Part shown: positions 1-6,025 of the stretch, one piece after another | Layout: every line of letters begins with the position of its first letter | Position numbering within the stretch: position 1 is the stretch's first letter | The notes under the pieces: generated by a model | What the model saw: only the letters and a program-made list of their open reading frames with translations | What the model was told of the DNA's origin: nothing | Databases searched by the model: none | DNA from: JANNSW01 sp031431235 | GTDB taxonomy: Bacteria > Pseudomonadota > Alphaproteobacteria > Rhizobiales > Hyphomicrobiaceae | Direction of reading: 5' to 3' | DNA: 6,396 nt | Assembly (NCBI GenBank): GCA_031431235.1 | Contig: JANPDA010000230.1 | Span: 1-6,396 of the forward strand | Made by a program: the position numbers and the translations under genes

Positions 1-101
1 CAGGGGTCGACGGATTTTGGCGTGGACTTGCGGGCCGCTTCGACCGGCGTGACGGCCATCGTCAGGGCAATGGCTGCGATTGCCAGGGTGCGCCAGAGCA
101 T
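1..101 (-). CDS. Secreted protein of unknown function, N-terminus only
   Basis: Only the first 33 codons are inside the window; the gene runs off the left edge. The ATG is at 101-99, preceded at 5 nt by a strong Shine-Dalgarno sequence (GAGGGAGG on the minus strand, 107-114), which settles the start. The protein begins MLWRTLAIAAIALTMAV and continues TPVEAARKSTPKSVDP: one basic residue, a hydrophobic core of about 13 residues and a V-E-A/A signal-peptidase-I site near residue 22, i.e. a Sec signal peptide. The mature part starts basic and Ser/Pro/Lys-rich. No domain is visible, so no function can be given; export to the periplasm or beyond is the only supported inference. It is divergent from the gene at 311 and shares its upstream region. 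Confidence 0.75.
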   Translation of the reverse strand, partial: MLWRTLAIAAIALTMAVTPVEAARKSTPKSVDP

Positions 102-310
102 CCGATCCTCCCTCGAGCCGGGCCGGAGCGATAATCGCGCCGGGGCTCATACGAGCACTGAGGAAGTGTCCTAGCACAACGCGGAGAGTGTGAGCACAGG
201 CATGCCGGTGTCTCACACTGTCCCCGTTTTTTCGCGCCTCGCTATCGTCCAGGCGTGGCGGGCCGCGCGCCGCGCTGCTATGACGGCGGCCATCACGCGA
301 GGGAGCCGAC
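102..310. promoter_or_regulatory. Divergent intergenic/promoter region
   Basis: These 209 bp separate the minus-strand secreted-protein gene from the plus-strand operon that starts at 311, so they must hold promoters for both. I see no convincing -35/-10 pair on either strand; the region is GC-rich apart from a run of six T at 227-232. It contains the ribosome binding sites of both flanking genes (107-114 minus, 299-305 plus) and the palindrome listed separately at 187-219. Reading frames that cross it lack a credible ribosome binding site and a recognisable protein. Confidence 0.5.
187..219. promoter_or_regulatory. Nested palindrome, candidate operator
   Basis: Two perfect 8-bp inverted arms, AGTGTGAG (187-194) and CTCACACT (212-219), flank a central perfect 8-bp palindrome GGCATGCC (199-206). 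The two symmetry centres nearly coincide (203 and 202.5), and an extra ACA/TGT pairing (196-198 with 209-211) extends the outer stem past a bulged C. The site lies 91 bp before the start codon of the downstream operon and 85 bp before that of the divergent gene, a typical place for a dimeric regulator to control one or both. The regulator is unknown. A terminator role is less likely because no plus-strand gene precedes it and the T-run is 7 nt away from the stem. Confidence 0.4.
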
Positions 311-727
311 ATGACAACAAAGTCCACCGAGGCGCTGGTCCAGCGCTACTACGATGCCTTCAACCGCGGCGATATCGACGCCATGATCGATTGCCTGTCG
401 CCGAGCTTCGTCCATCACGTCAACGAGGGCGAGAAGCGCAAGGGCAAGGTCAAGTTCCGTGCCTTCTGCGAGCACATGAGCAAGTGCTACAAGGAGGAGC
501 TGAAGGACGTCGTCATCATGGCAACCAAGGACGGCAGCCGGGCGGCAGCCGAGTTCATGGTGCATGGCAAGTATCTCGAGACCGACGGCAATCTGCCCAA
601 GGCCGCGGGCCAGAAGTACAAGCTGCCGGGCGGCGCGTTCATCGCAGTCGCTGACGGCGGCATCACCCGCGTAACGACCTACTACAACCTGCACGATTGG
701 ATCGCGCAGGTCTCGGGCAAGAGCTGA
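311..727 (+). CDS. Ketosteroid-isomerase-like protein (NTF2/SnoaL fold)
   Basis: A 138-residue protein, the usual length of a single-domain NTF2-like (SnoaL/ketosteroid isomerase-related) cone-shaped fold. The N-terminal helix shows the family pattern ALVQRYYDAFNRGDIDAMID (residues 8-27), followed by a first strand LSPSFVHHVNEGE (29-41); later strands are seen at AAEFMVHGKY (about 79-89) and GAFIAVADGGITRVTTYY near the C-terminus. Members of this fold are cytoplasmic, often dimeric, and catalyse isomerisation or hydration or simply bind small hydrophobic ligands; the substrate cannot be read from the sequence, and the strict Asp38 base of classical delta-5-3-ketosteroid isomerase is not obvious (the region reads HHVNEGE). 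The start is supported by GAGGGAG at 299-305, 5 nt upstream. No signal peptide. It is the first gene of a three-gene operon; its TGA overlaps the next ATG (TGATG). The family call is firm, the reaction unknown. Confidence 0.85.
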   Translation: MTTKSTEALVQRYYDAFNRGDIDAMIDCLSPSFVHHVNEGEKRKGKVKFRAFCEHMSKCYKEELKDVVIMATKDGSRAAAEFMVHGKYLETDGNLPKAAGQKYKLPGGAFIAVADGGITRVTTYYNLHDWIAQVSGKS

Positions 728-1317
728 TGAGCCTCAAGGTCGAGCCGCTGACGGGGGATGCGCTGCGGCGCGCATTGCCCGCGCTCGCCCGGCTGCGGAT
801 CGCGGTGTTTCGCGATTATCCCTATCTCTATGACGGCACGCTCGATTACGAGCAGCACTACCTGGAGACGTTCGCGGCCTCGAAGGGCTCGATCATCGTG
901 GTCGCCGAGGACGCGGGCGAGATCGTCGGCGCCTCGACTGGCGCTCCCATGCTGGAGCATGCCGACGCGGTCGCGGCGCCGTTCCGGGCCAAAGGCTATG
1001 ATCTCGACCGGATCTTCTATTTCGGGGAATCCGTGCTGCTTGCTTCCCACCGGGGCCGCGGCATCGGGCATTCCTTCTTCGATCATCGCGAGGCGCGCGC
1101 GCGATCGCTGGGTGGGTTCACGCACACGACCTTCTGTGCCGTCGTGCGCCCGCCCGACCATTCTCTGCGGCCCGTTCACTATCAGCCGCTCGATGCCTTC
1201 TGGGGCAAGCGCGGCTATGCCAGGATCGAAGGCCTGCTGGCGGGCTTCAGCTGGAAAGACATCGACCAGCCCGAGCCCGACGAGAAACCGATGCAGTTCT
1301 GGATGCACACATTGTGA
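727..1317 (+). CDS. GNAT family N-acetyltransferase
   Basis: A 196-residue protein of the Gcn5-related acetyltransferase fold, which transfers acetyl from acetyl-CoA to an amine. The acetyl-CoA pyrophosphate-binding motif A is clear: strand FGESVLLASHRGRGIGHSFF (residues 99-118) with the R-x-x-G-x-G signature at R109-G112-G114, preceded by the strands IIVVAEDAGEIVGAS (56-70). The C-terminal FWGKRGY (158-164) is the common motif-B ending, where the Tyr often serves as general acid. The region PFRAKGYDLDRI before motif A is longer than in minimal GNATs and may shape the acceptor site. The start at ATG 727 is chosen because it overlaps the preceding stop (TGATG), indicating translational coupling; an in-frame GTG-type start 10 codons earlier would lie inside the upstream gene. 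The end overlaps the GTG of the next gene by 4 bp. The acceptor substrate is unknown; proximity to a polyamine-type importer is suggestive only. Confidence 0.88.
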   Translation: MSLKVEPLTGDALRRALPALARLRIAVFRDYPYLYDGTLDYEQHYLETFAASKGSIIVVAEDAGEIVGASTGAPMLEHADAVAAPFRAKGYDLDRIFYFGESVLLASHRGRGIGHSFFDHREARARSLGGFTHTTFCAVVRPPDHSLRPVHYQPLDAFWGKRGYARIEGLLAGFSWKDIDQPEPDEKPMQFWMHTL

Positions 1318-2492
1318 GGCGGGCGGTCTCCTTGGTCTTGGCGACGTTGCTCGCGGGGTTGACGCTGCCGGCACGCGCGGGCGAGGAGTCGATCCGTTTT
1401 CGCGACGCCTGTGCGGCCGGCGAGCATGTGCGGGTCGTCGCTGTCGGCGATATCCTTTTTCACAAACGTCTGCAGCTGCAGGCCTACGAGAAGGGGCGTG
1501 ACTTCAAGCGGTTCTTTGCCCCGCTGGCTGACTTTCTCGCGCGCGCCGACATCCTCTACGGCAATCTGGAGAGCCCTGCCGCGGCTGGCGTCGCGCTGGG
1601 CGGTGTCGCAGTGAAGGACCCGGGGCGCCGCCTCGACGGGCGGGTCTACAGCGCCGACCTCGCAACCCTCAATTTCAACATCCATCCTTCGGTCATCGAC
1701 GATCTGAAGGCGGTCGGGTTCGACGTGCTCTCGACCGCCAACAACCACGCCTATGATCGCGGGCCGCTCGGCATCGATCGCACGCTGGAAGCGCTCGATG
1801 CGGCCGGCATGCCGGCGACGGGCACGAGGAAGCGCGGCGAGGTGACGAGGCCCTGGCACGTGATCACGCGGGCGCGCGGCGTCACGGTCGCCTGGCTCGC
1901 CTGCACCTACTCGCTGAACGGCCACACGGACCGGCAAGGTCAGGCCCTCTTCTGCTTCGAGGAGCAGGAGGCGGTGCTGGCCGAGATCCGGGTGCTCGCG
2001 TCCCGCACCGATGTCGATGCGGTGATCCTCGTGCCTCACTGGGGTATCGAGAGCAGCCATGTGGTCGAGCGGCGCCAGCGCGATCTCGCCCGCGAGGCGA
2101 TCGAAGCCGGTGCCACGGCTGTCATCGGCACCCACCCGCACGTGCTGCAGCCCTGGGAGAGGATCGTTGCCACCGATGGCCGCGAGGGTCTCGCCGTCTA
2201 CTCGACCGGCAATTTCATCTCCAACCAGCGCAAGCTGCCGGAGCGGACGGGTGTCATCGTGGTGCTCGATCTGGTGAAGGTGAGCGGCGGCAAGGCCAAG
2301 ATCGCCTCCGCTGCATTCGTGCCGACCTGGGTCGAGATCGACGACAAGGGCCATCGGGTGACGGAGATGAAGGGGAGCGAGAGCGGGCAGAGCGCGGTGC
2401 TTAAGGATGCGCTGCGCCACCTTCCCGACGACAACCGCGTGTCGGGGGATCCAGATGCAGTCCCACCGCAAGCCTGCCCGACAGCTGGATAG
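1314..2492 (+). CDS. Secreted CapA family protein (poly-gamma-glutamate synthesis type)
   Basis: A 392-residue CapA/PGA_cap-domain protein with a calcineurin-like metallophosphatase fold. The family motifs occur in order: VAVGDILFH (43-50), GNLESP (83-88), STANNHAYDRG (140-150), PHWG (241-244), GTHPHVLQP (272-280) and YSTGNFISN (296-304); the Asp, Asn and His residues here are the expected metal ligands. In Bacillus, CapA takes part in poly-gamma-glutamate capsule synthesis and export, but most Gram-negative members have no proven role. The N-terminus VRRAVSLVLATLLAGLTLP with ARA/G near residue 22 is a signal peptide, without a lipobox Cys, so the protein is probably periplasmic. The start is a GTG at 1314 whose GTGA overlaps the stop of the acetyltransferase gene; there is no strong ribosome binding site, so coupled translation is likely. 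Its TAG ends 5 bp from the stop of the convergent permease gene. The last 20 or so residues are Asp/Pro-rich and probably disordered. Confidence 0.9.
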   Translation: MRRAVSLVLATLLAGLTLPARAGEESIRFRDACAAGEHVRVVAVGDILFHKRLQLQAYEKGRDFKRFFAPLADFLARADILYGNLESPAAAGVALGGVAVKDPGRRLDGRVYSADLATLNFNIHPSVIDDLKAVGFDVLSTANNHAYDRGPLGIDRTLEALDAAGMPATGTRKRGEVTRPWHVITRARGVTVAWLACTYSLNGHTDRQGQALFCFEEQEAVLAEIRVLASRTDVDAVILVPHWGIESSHVVERRQRDLAREAIEAGATAVIGTHPHVLQPWERIVATDGREGLAVYSTGNFISNQRKLPERTGVIVVLDLVKVSGGKAKIASAAFVPTWVEIDDKGHRVTEMKGSESGQSAVLKDALRHLPDDNRVSGDPDAVPPQACPTAG

Positions 2493-2497
2493 ACGGC

Positions 2498-3514
2498 TCA
2501 GATCTGGCTGATGCCCCGGAGCCGCTCCGATCGCCGCCGCAGCATCTCCGCGCCGACCAGCAGCAGCGTCGAGAACAGCACCAGCACCGTGGCGGCAGCC
2601 GTGATGGTCGGGCTGATGATCTCGCGGATGCCGGAGAACATCTGTTTGGGCAGCGTGCGCTGCTCTGGACTTGCGATGAAGAGTGCGACAACGACCTCGT
2701 CGAACGAGGTGACGAAGGCAAAGAGCGCGCCCGAGACCATGCCCGGCAGAATGAGCGGCAGGATCACCTTCCGGAACGTCATCAGCGGTGGAGCACCGAG
2801 GCTCTGGGCGGCGCGCGCGAGCGACCAGTCGAAGCCCGTGAGCGTCGAGGTGACAGTGATGACGACGAAGGGTGTCGCAAGCACCGTGTGCGCCAGCACG
2901 AGGCCCGCAAGTGTGCCGAGAAGCTGGAAGCCGAGCCCGCCGAGCGTCGCGTAGGTGATGTAGATGGCAACCGCCGTGATGATGACGGGCACGATCATCG
3001 GCGATATCAGGATGGCGAGGATCACCGAGCGCGCCGGCAAGTTCCCGCGGCTCAAGCCCAGCGCCGCGAGCGTGCCGAGGATGGTCGAGAGGATCGTCAC
3101 GATCAAGGCGAGCTTGGCGCTCAGCCAGAGCGCCGACTGCCAGCGCTCATTGCCGAAGAAGTCCCGGTACCATTGCAGCGATGTGCCCGGCATCGGATAG
3201 CTGAAATAGGGCTCCGCGTTGAACGAGAGCGGTATGATCACGAGTATGGGCGCAATGAGGAAGAGCAGCACCAGCGAGGTCAGCACGACCGTGAAGCCGT
3301 AGATCACCTTCTCCGACGTGATCGTGTAGGAAGGGAGAGACTGGATGGCGTCGTAGAGCACCTTGCCCATCACGATCAGAACGCCGAGACCAAGCGTGCC
3401 GACGCTCACGATTGCGGGCAGCTGGAGGAAGAGGGCAGCGCCAATGCCGAAGATGGAGAGTGCGAGACCGAGCGAATAGATCTGCTCCGAGAACCCATGC
3501 CTGGAAATCGTCAT
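2498..3514 (-). CDS. ABC transporter permease, PotC-like, with N-terminal extension
   Basis: A 338-residue inner-membrane permease subunit of a spermidine/putrescine-type ABC importer. The core from about residue 67 matches a PotC-type BPD_transp_1 domain: first helix about 72-96 ending in VIIPLSFN, helices at about 128-152, 163-187 and 196-220, the cytoplasmic coupling (EAA) loop RAAQSLGAPP to ILPLILPG (234-258), then helices at about 258-280 and 303-322. FVTSFDEVVVALF and QMFSGIREIISPT near the C-terminus are typical of this subfamily. PotC-type proteins are usually about 260-280 residues; here residues 1-66 form an extra segment with two more hydrophobic stretches (about 12-32 and 34-50). 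The ATG at 3514 follows the upstream permease stop by 11 bp, with a modest GAGG (3524-3527) that overlaps that stop. Last gene of the operon. Substrate: polyamine or similar small solute, inferred from family. Confidence 0.9.
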   Translation of the reverse strand: MTISRHGFSEQIYSLGLALSIFGIGAALFLQLPAIVSVGTLGLGVLIVMGKVLYDAIQSLPSYTITSEKVIYGFTVVLTSLVLLFLIAPILVIIPLSFNAEPYFSYPMPGTSLQWYRDFFGNERWQSALWLSAKLALIVTILSTILGTLAALGLSRGNLPARSVILAILISPMIVPVIITAVAIYITYATLGGLGFQLLGTLAGLVLAHTVLATPFVVITVTSTLTGFDWSLARAAQSLGAPPLMTFRKVILPLILPGMVSGALFAFVTSFDEVVVALFIASPEQRTLPKQMFSGIREIISPTITAAATVLVLFSTLLLVGAEMLRRRSERLRGISQI

Positions 3515-3525
3515 GCCGTATCGCC

Positions 3526-4770
3526 TCAGCCGAGCTTCACTTTGTCGATGCCGACAAGCTTGTTGTAGATGAAGTAGAGGATGAGCGTTGAGAACAGCAG
3601 CACGGCGCCGAGCGCGCTCGCTTTGCCCCAGTTGTTCTCCTGGTTCATGGCACTCGCGATCACCCCCGACATCATCTGGTCGGCAGGTCCGCCGACGAGG
3701 GCGGGCGTGATGTAGTAGCCGAGCGACAGGATGAGCGTCAGCAGGCAGCCGGCGCCGATACCCGGAAGTGTCAGCGGGAAGTAGACCCGCATGAAGGAGT
3801 AGATCGGCCCGCCGCCGAGCGAGCGGGCGGCGCGCATGTAGGCGGGCGAGATTCCCTTCATCACCGCGTAGATCGGCAGCAACGTGAAGGGAAGCTGAAT
3901 GTGCGTCATCGCGATGATCGTGCCGAAACGGCTGAAGATGAGGTGCCAGGGCTCAGTCGCGATGCCGGAGGCGATGAGGGTGTCGTTGATCGGCCCGTTG
4001 TCCTGGAGCAGCACGAACCATGCCGTGGTGCGCACGAGGAGCGAAGTCCAGAAGGGCACGAGCACGAGGATGATGAGGAGGTTGGCGATGCGCTCGGGCG
4101 AGTTCGCGAGCACATAGGCGACCGGATAGCCGAGGAACAGCGTCAGCAGTGTGACCGTCACGCTGATGTAGAACGTGCGGAGGAGAATTGCGACGTAAAC
4201 AGCGCGGTTCTCGGGGACGCTGACGATGTTGCCCTCAACGTCGCGCTCGTGGTCGAACACCGAAAGCACGTAGGAATCATTGAGCGTATGGCCTGTCTCT
4301 TTGATCTTCACCCAGGTCAAGATGTCGGCCCAGACCTTGTCGGCCGCAATCATCTTCTCCTTGTAGGGTGGTGAGTCGATCTTCTCGACCTTTCTCCCAC
4401 TCGACATGATTTTCGAGCGGATGGCATTGATCTCGTAATTGAGGCGCTTGCCGATCAGCGCGACACTCCCCGATTTTTGTGCGTCCTTGAGATCGGCGAC
4501 GAGCGCGGCATAGGTTTCCTCGGTCGGCAGCTCCTGCCCGCTCCAGGCCTCGAGTGCGGCAACCGTCCGCGGCATGTTCGCCGCGATCGAGGGATCGTAG
4601 ACCGTCCGCGTCAGGAAGTAGACGATCGGAATTGCGAATGAGACGACAATGAACAGCAAGAGGGGGAGCACGAGCGCGAGCGCACGCATCTTGCTCCGGC
4701 GATCAGCTATTGCGAGGCGCCGCTTGAGGCTCATTCCGTCGATGACGCCGACATCTGCAACCACAGCCAT
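3526..4770 (-). CDS. ABC transporter permease, PotB-like, with large periplasmic insertion
   Basis: A 414-residue inner-membrane permease, partner of the PotC-like subunit. After a cytoplasmic SLKRRLAIADRRSKMRAL stretch (14-31), helix 1 spans about 30-52. Residues about 56-195 form a hydrophilic insertion, mostly predicted helical, before the remaining helices at about 198-222, 228-250, 283-305, 337-358 and 385-402. The coupling loop is MRAARSLGGG to FPLTLPG (312-336). PotB-type subunits are usually about 280-310 residues, so the insertion explains the excess; I recognise it as a recurring feature of some alphaproteobacterial permeases. Start: I chose ATG 4770 (preceded by AGGG at a 6-nt spacing), giving about a dozen residues before SLKRRL. 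ATG 4734 is the main alternative (402 residues, no good ribosome site). A GTG at 4821 is in frame but sits inside a GC-rich hairpin and is unlikely. It precedes the second permease by 11 bp and follows a 211-bp gap rich in hairpins. Confidence 0.88.
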   Translation of the reverse strand: MAVVADVGVIDGMSLKRRLAIADRRSKMRALALVLPLLLFIVVSFAIPIVYFLTRTVYDPSIAANMPRTVAALEAWSGQELPTEETYAALVADLKDAQKSGSVALIGKRLNYEINAIRSKIMSSGRKVEKIDSPPYKEKMIAADKVWADILTWVKIKETGHTLNDSYVLSVFDHERDVEGNIVSVPENRAVYVAILLRTFYISVTVTLLTLFLGYPVAYVLANSPERIANLLIILVLVPFWTSLLVRTTAWFVLLQDNGPINDTLIASGIATEPWHLIFSRFGTIIAMTHIQLPFTLLPIYAVMKGISPAYMRAARSLGGGPIYSFMRVYFPLTLPGIGAGCLLTLILSLGYYITPALVGGPADQMMSGVIASAMNQENNWGKASALGAVLLFSTLILYFIYNKLVGIDKVKLG

Positions 4771-4813
4771 CACAAGCCCTGCCGAATAGCTGAGTGAAAT
4801 CAGTACATGATGA

Positions 4814-4830
4814 GGGGGCACAAGGCCCCC
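4814..4830 (-). other. GC-rich hairpin upstream of permease gene
   Basis: GGGGGC (4814-4819) and GCCCCC (4825-4830) form a perfect 6-bp all-GC stem with a 5-nt loop, 44 bp before the chosen permease start. In the minus-strand transcript it is followed by UCAUCAUGUA and not by a U-run, so it is not a canonical intrinsic terminator; it may slow ribosomes or nucleases or act with the neighbouring repeats in attenuation. Confidence 0.45.
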
Positions 4831-4836
4831 CCATCG

Positions 4837-4889
4837 CTAGTGTTCCAACTCATTCATTCAGTACCCAAAATGAATGGCCAGCCCACTAG
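4837..4889 (-). other. Imperfect hairpin, permease-proximal half of the element
   Basis: CTAGTG (4837-4842) pairs with CACTAG (4884-4889), and CATTCATT (4851-4858) pairs with AATGAATG (4869-4876), leaving a 10-nt apical loop and an internal loop of 8 by 7 nt. It is a weaker version of the hairpin at 4904-4965 and looks like a diverged duplicate of it. Confidence 0.5.
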
Positions 4890-4903
4890 GCAATTTCTTG
4901 TTT

Positions 4904-4965
4904 GTGTTCCCTCTTTCCATTCATTGATCCAGCTTCGCCGGAATCGAATGAATGGGAGGGAACAC
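4904..4965 (-). other. Strong intercistronic hairpin after the binding-protein gene
   Basis: GTGTTCCCTC (4904-4913) pairs perfectly with GAGGGAACAC (4956-4965); after a 3-nt bulge, CCATTCATT (4917-4925) pairs with AATGAATGG (4947-4955), and further short pairings GAT/ATC and CC/GG extend the stem past single-base bulges. About 24 pairs in all. There is no U-run after it in the minus-strand transcript, so full termination is unlikely. Its position just behind the binding-protein gene is the classic place for a structure that protects the upstream mRNA from 3' decay, as REP sequences do after malE, and would give excess binding protein over permeases. That role is inferred from position and structure. 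Confidence 0.6.
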
Positions 4966-4981
4966 TAGGAAGCGAGGCGTC

Positions 4982-6025
4982 CTACTTCGCAAGCCAGGCA
5001 TTGAACCGCTCGGTCAGCGCCTCGCGGTTGTCGGCCCAGAACTGCGGATCGACAATCAGGACCGCCTTCATGTTTTCCGGCGCCGTCGGCAGGTTGGCAA
5101 GGACGCCCGGATTGACGTTCGGAATGGCGTCCTTGTTGGCCGGGCCATAGGCGATATGCTTCGTCTGCTCTGCCATCACCTCGGCGCCGCTCGCGAACGC
5201 CACGAACTTCATGGCTGCTTCGACGTTCGGCCCGCCCTTCGGCACGCCCCACCAATCCCAGTCGAAGCCCTGCTGATCCCAGACGATCTTGAAGGGCTTC
5301 TTGTCGGCATCGATGGCCTTCTGGATGCGGCCGTTCCAGGCGCTCGTCATGACCACCTGGCCGTCAGCGAGCAGCTGCGGCGCCTGAGCGCCGGCCTCCC
5401 ACCAGACCACGTCCTTCTTGATCGTCTCGAGCTTGGCGAAGGCGCGGTCGACTCCCTCGGGCGTCGCGAGCACCTTGTAGACGTCTGCCGTCGGCACACC
5501 GTCGACGATCAGCGCCCATTCGAGATTGACGACGGGGCTCTTGTAAAGGCCGCGCTTGCCGGGAAACTTCGCGAGGTCGAACAAGTCCGCGATCGTCGAT
5601 GGGCCGGGATTGAGCTTTGTCGTGTCGTAGGCATAGACCGTCGCATAGACGATGTTGGGCACGCCGCACTCGATGAGGTCGCCGCCGATGAACTTCGACT
5701 GGTCGAGGCCGAGCTTCTTCCAGTCGATCTTCTCGACGAGGCCCTCGTTGCAAGCGGCCATCATGAGGCCCGTGTCGAAGTCGATCACGTCCCAAGTGAC
5801 GGATTTCGACTCGACCATGGCGCGGAGCTTGGCGGTCTCACCGTTCCACTCCTCCTCGATCATTTTGTTGCCGGCCTTCATGTAGGGCTCGAAGAACGCC
5901 TTCCTCTGGCTCTCCTGGTAGGCGCCGCCCCACGACACGACGGTGAGACTGTCACTGCCGGCAATCGCCACGGCCGGGATGGCGAGTGCCGCCACCGCTG
6001 CCGCGATCAACAATGTACGCTTCAT
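4982..6025 (-). CDS. ABC transporter periplasmic substrate-binding protein, PotD/PotF-like
   Basis: A 347-residue extracellular solute-binding protein that would deliver its ligand to the two permeases encoded downstream. Residues 1-22 are a Sec signal peptide (MKRTLLIAAAVAALAIPA, cleavage near AIA/G); no lipobox Cys, so it is soluble in the periplasm. The mature start SLTVVSWGGAYQESQ (26-40) is the hallmark first strand and loop of the PotD/SBP_bac_8 type. Other family-like points are VIDFDTG (80-86), VYATVYAYDTTKLNPGP (126-141), FPGKRGLY (154-160), WWEAGAQAPQLLADGQV (207-223), AWNGR (228-232) and FDWDWWGVPKGG (253-264); the aromatic residues are candidates for stacking on a cationic ligand. 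C92 and C120 are positioned as in relatives I recall and may form a disulphide. Start ATG 6025 has GGGAGG (6034-6039) at an 8-nt spacing. Length is normal. Polyamine-like substrate is a family inference; related proteins also bind other amines or small organic solutes. Confidence 0.9.
   Translation of the reverse strand: MKRTLLIAAAVAALAIPAVAIAGSDSLTVVSWGGAYQESQRKAFFEPYMKAGNKMIEEEWNGETAKLRAMVESKSVTWDVIDFDTGLMMAACNEGLVEKIDWKKLGLDQSKFIGGDLIECGVPNIVYATVYAYDTTKLNPGPSTIADLFDLAKFPGKRGLYKSPVVNLEWALIVDGVPTADVYKVLATPEGVDRAFAKLETIKKDVVWWEAGAQAPQLLADGQVVMTSAWNGRIQKAIDADKKPFKIVWDQQGFDWDWWGVPKGGPNVEAAMKFVAFASGAEVMAEQTKHIAYGPANKDAIPNVNPGVLANLPTAPENMKAVLIVDPQFWADNREALTERFNAWLAK

Larger units (their letters stand above)
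4837..4968. repeat. 132-bp palindromic element, MITE- or BIME-like
   Basis: The ends are 23-bp inverted repeats: 4837-4859 (begins CTAGTGTTCC, ends CATTCATTC) and 4946-4968 (begins GAATGAATGG, ends GGAACACTAG), identical at 20 of 23 positions when one is reverse-complemented. Two further internal copies of the same unit lie at 4869-4890 and 4904-4925, so four copies alternate in orientation across the element. Both outer ends are CTAG. This architecture fits either a non-autonomous mobile element (a MITE; CTAG ends with a central TA recall the target preference of IS630-type elements) or a BIME/REP-like mosaic. No transposase is encoded and no longer target duplication is visible. It sits 13 bp after the binding-protein stop codon. 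Confidence 0.65.
4771..4981. other. Intercistronic region rich in inverted repeats
   Basis: A 211-bp gap between the binding-protein gene and the first permease gene, far longer than the 11-bp permease junction or the 61-bp ATPase junction of the same operon. It is visibly less GC-rich than its flanks and carries the 132-bp repeat element (4837-4968) and a separate GC hairpin (4814-4830), both listed individually. I see no credible gene in it and no clear minus-strand promoter, although an internal promoter for the permeases cannot be excluded. Confidence 0.7.

Noticed and set aside
187..232. Intrinsic terminator made of the palindrome and the T-run at 227-232
   Set aside because: No plus-strand gene lies upstream in the window, and the T-run starts 7 nt after the stem rather than directly at its base.
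190..654. An open frame beginning with GTG inside the candidate operator
   Set aside because: It overlaps the NTF2-like gene in another frame, has no ribosome binding site and an implausible Arg-rich composition.
758..1501. A 247-codon plus-strand frame overlapping the GNAT and CapA genes
   Set aside because: It is Arg/Ser/Pro-rich and out of frame with two well-supported genes; a shadow of GC-rich codon bias.
1215..2471. A 418-codon open frame on the minus strand opposite the CapA gene
   Set aside because: It is antisense to a protein with all CapA motifs in order, is rich in Arg/His/Asp as GC-rich shadow frames are, and has no ribosome binding site or recognisable domain.
4771..4821. GTG start at 4821 for the PotB-like permease (431 residues)
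   Set aside because: The GTG lies in the loop region of a GC hairpin and the added residues look unlike other permease N-termini; ATG 4770 has a better ribosome binding site.
4837..4968. CRISPR array, because four similar short repeats occur close together
   Set aside because: The repeats alternate in orientation, spacers are irregular (10 to 21 nt) and no cas gene is present.
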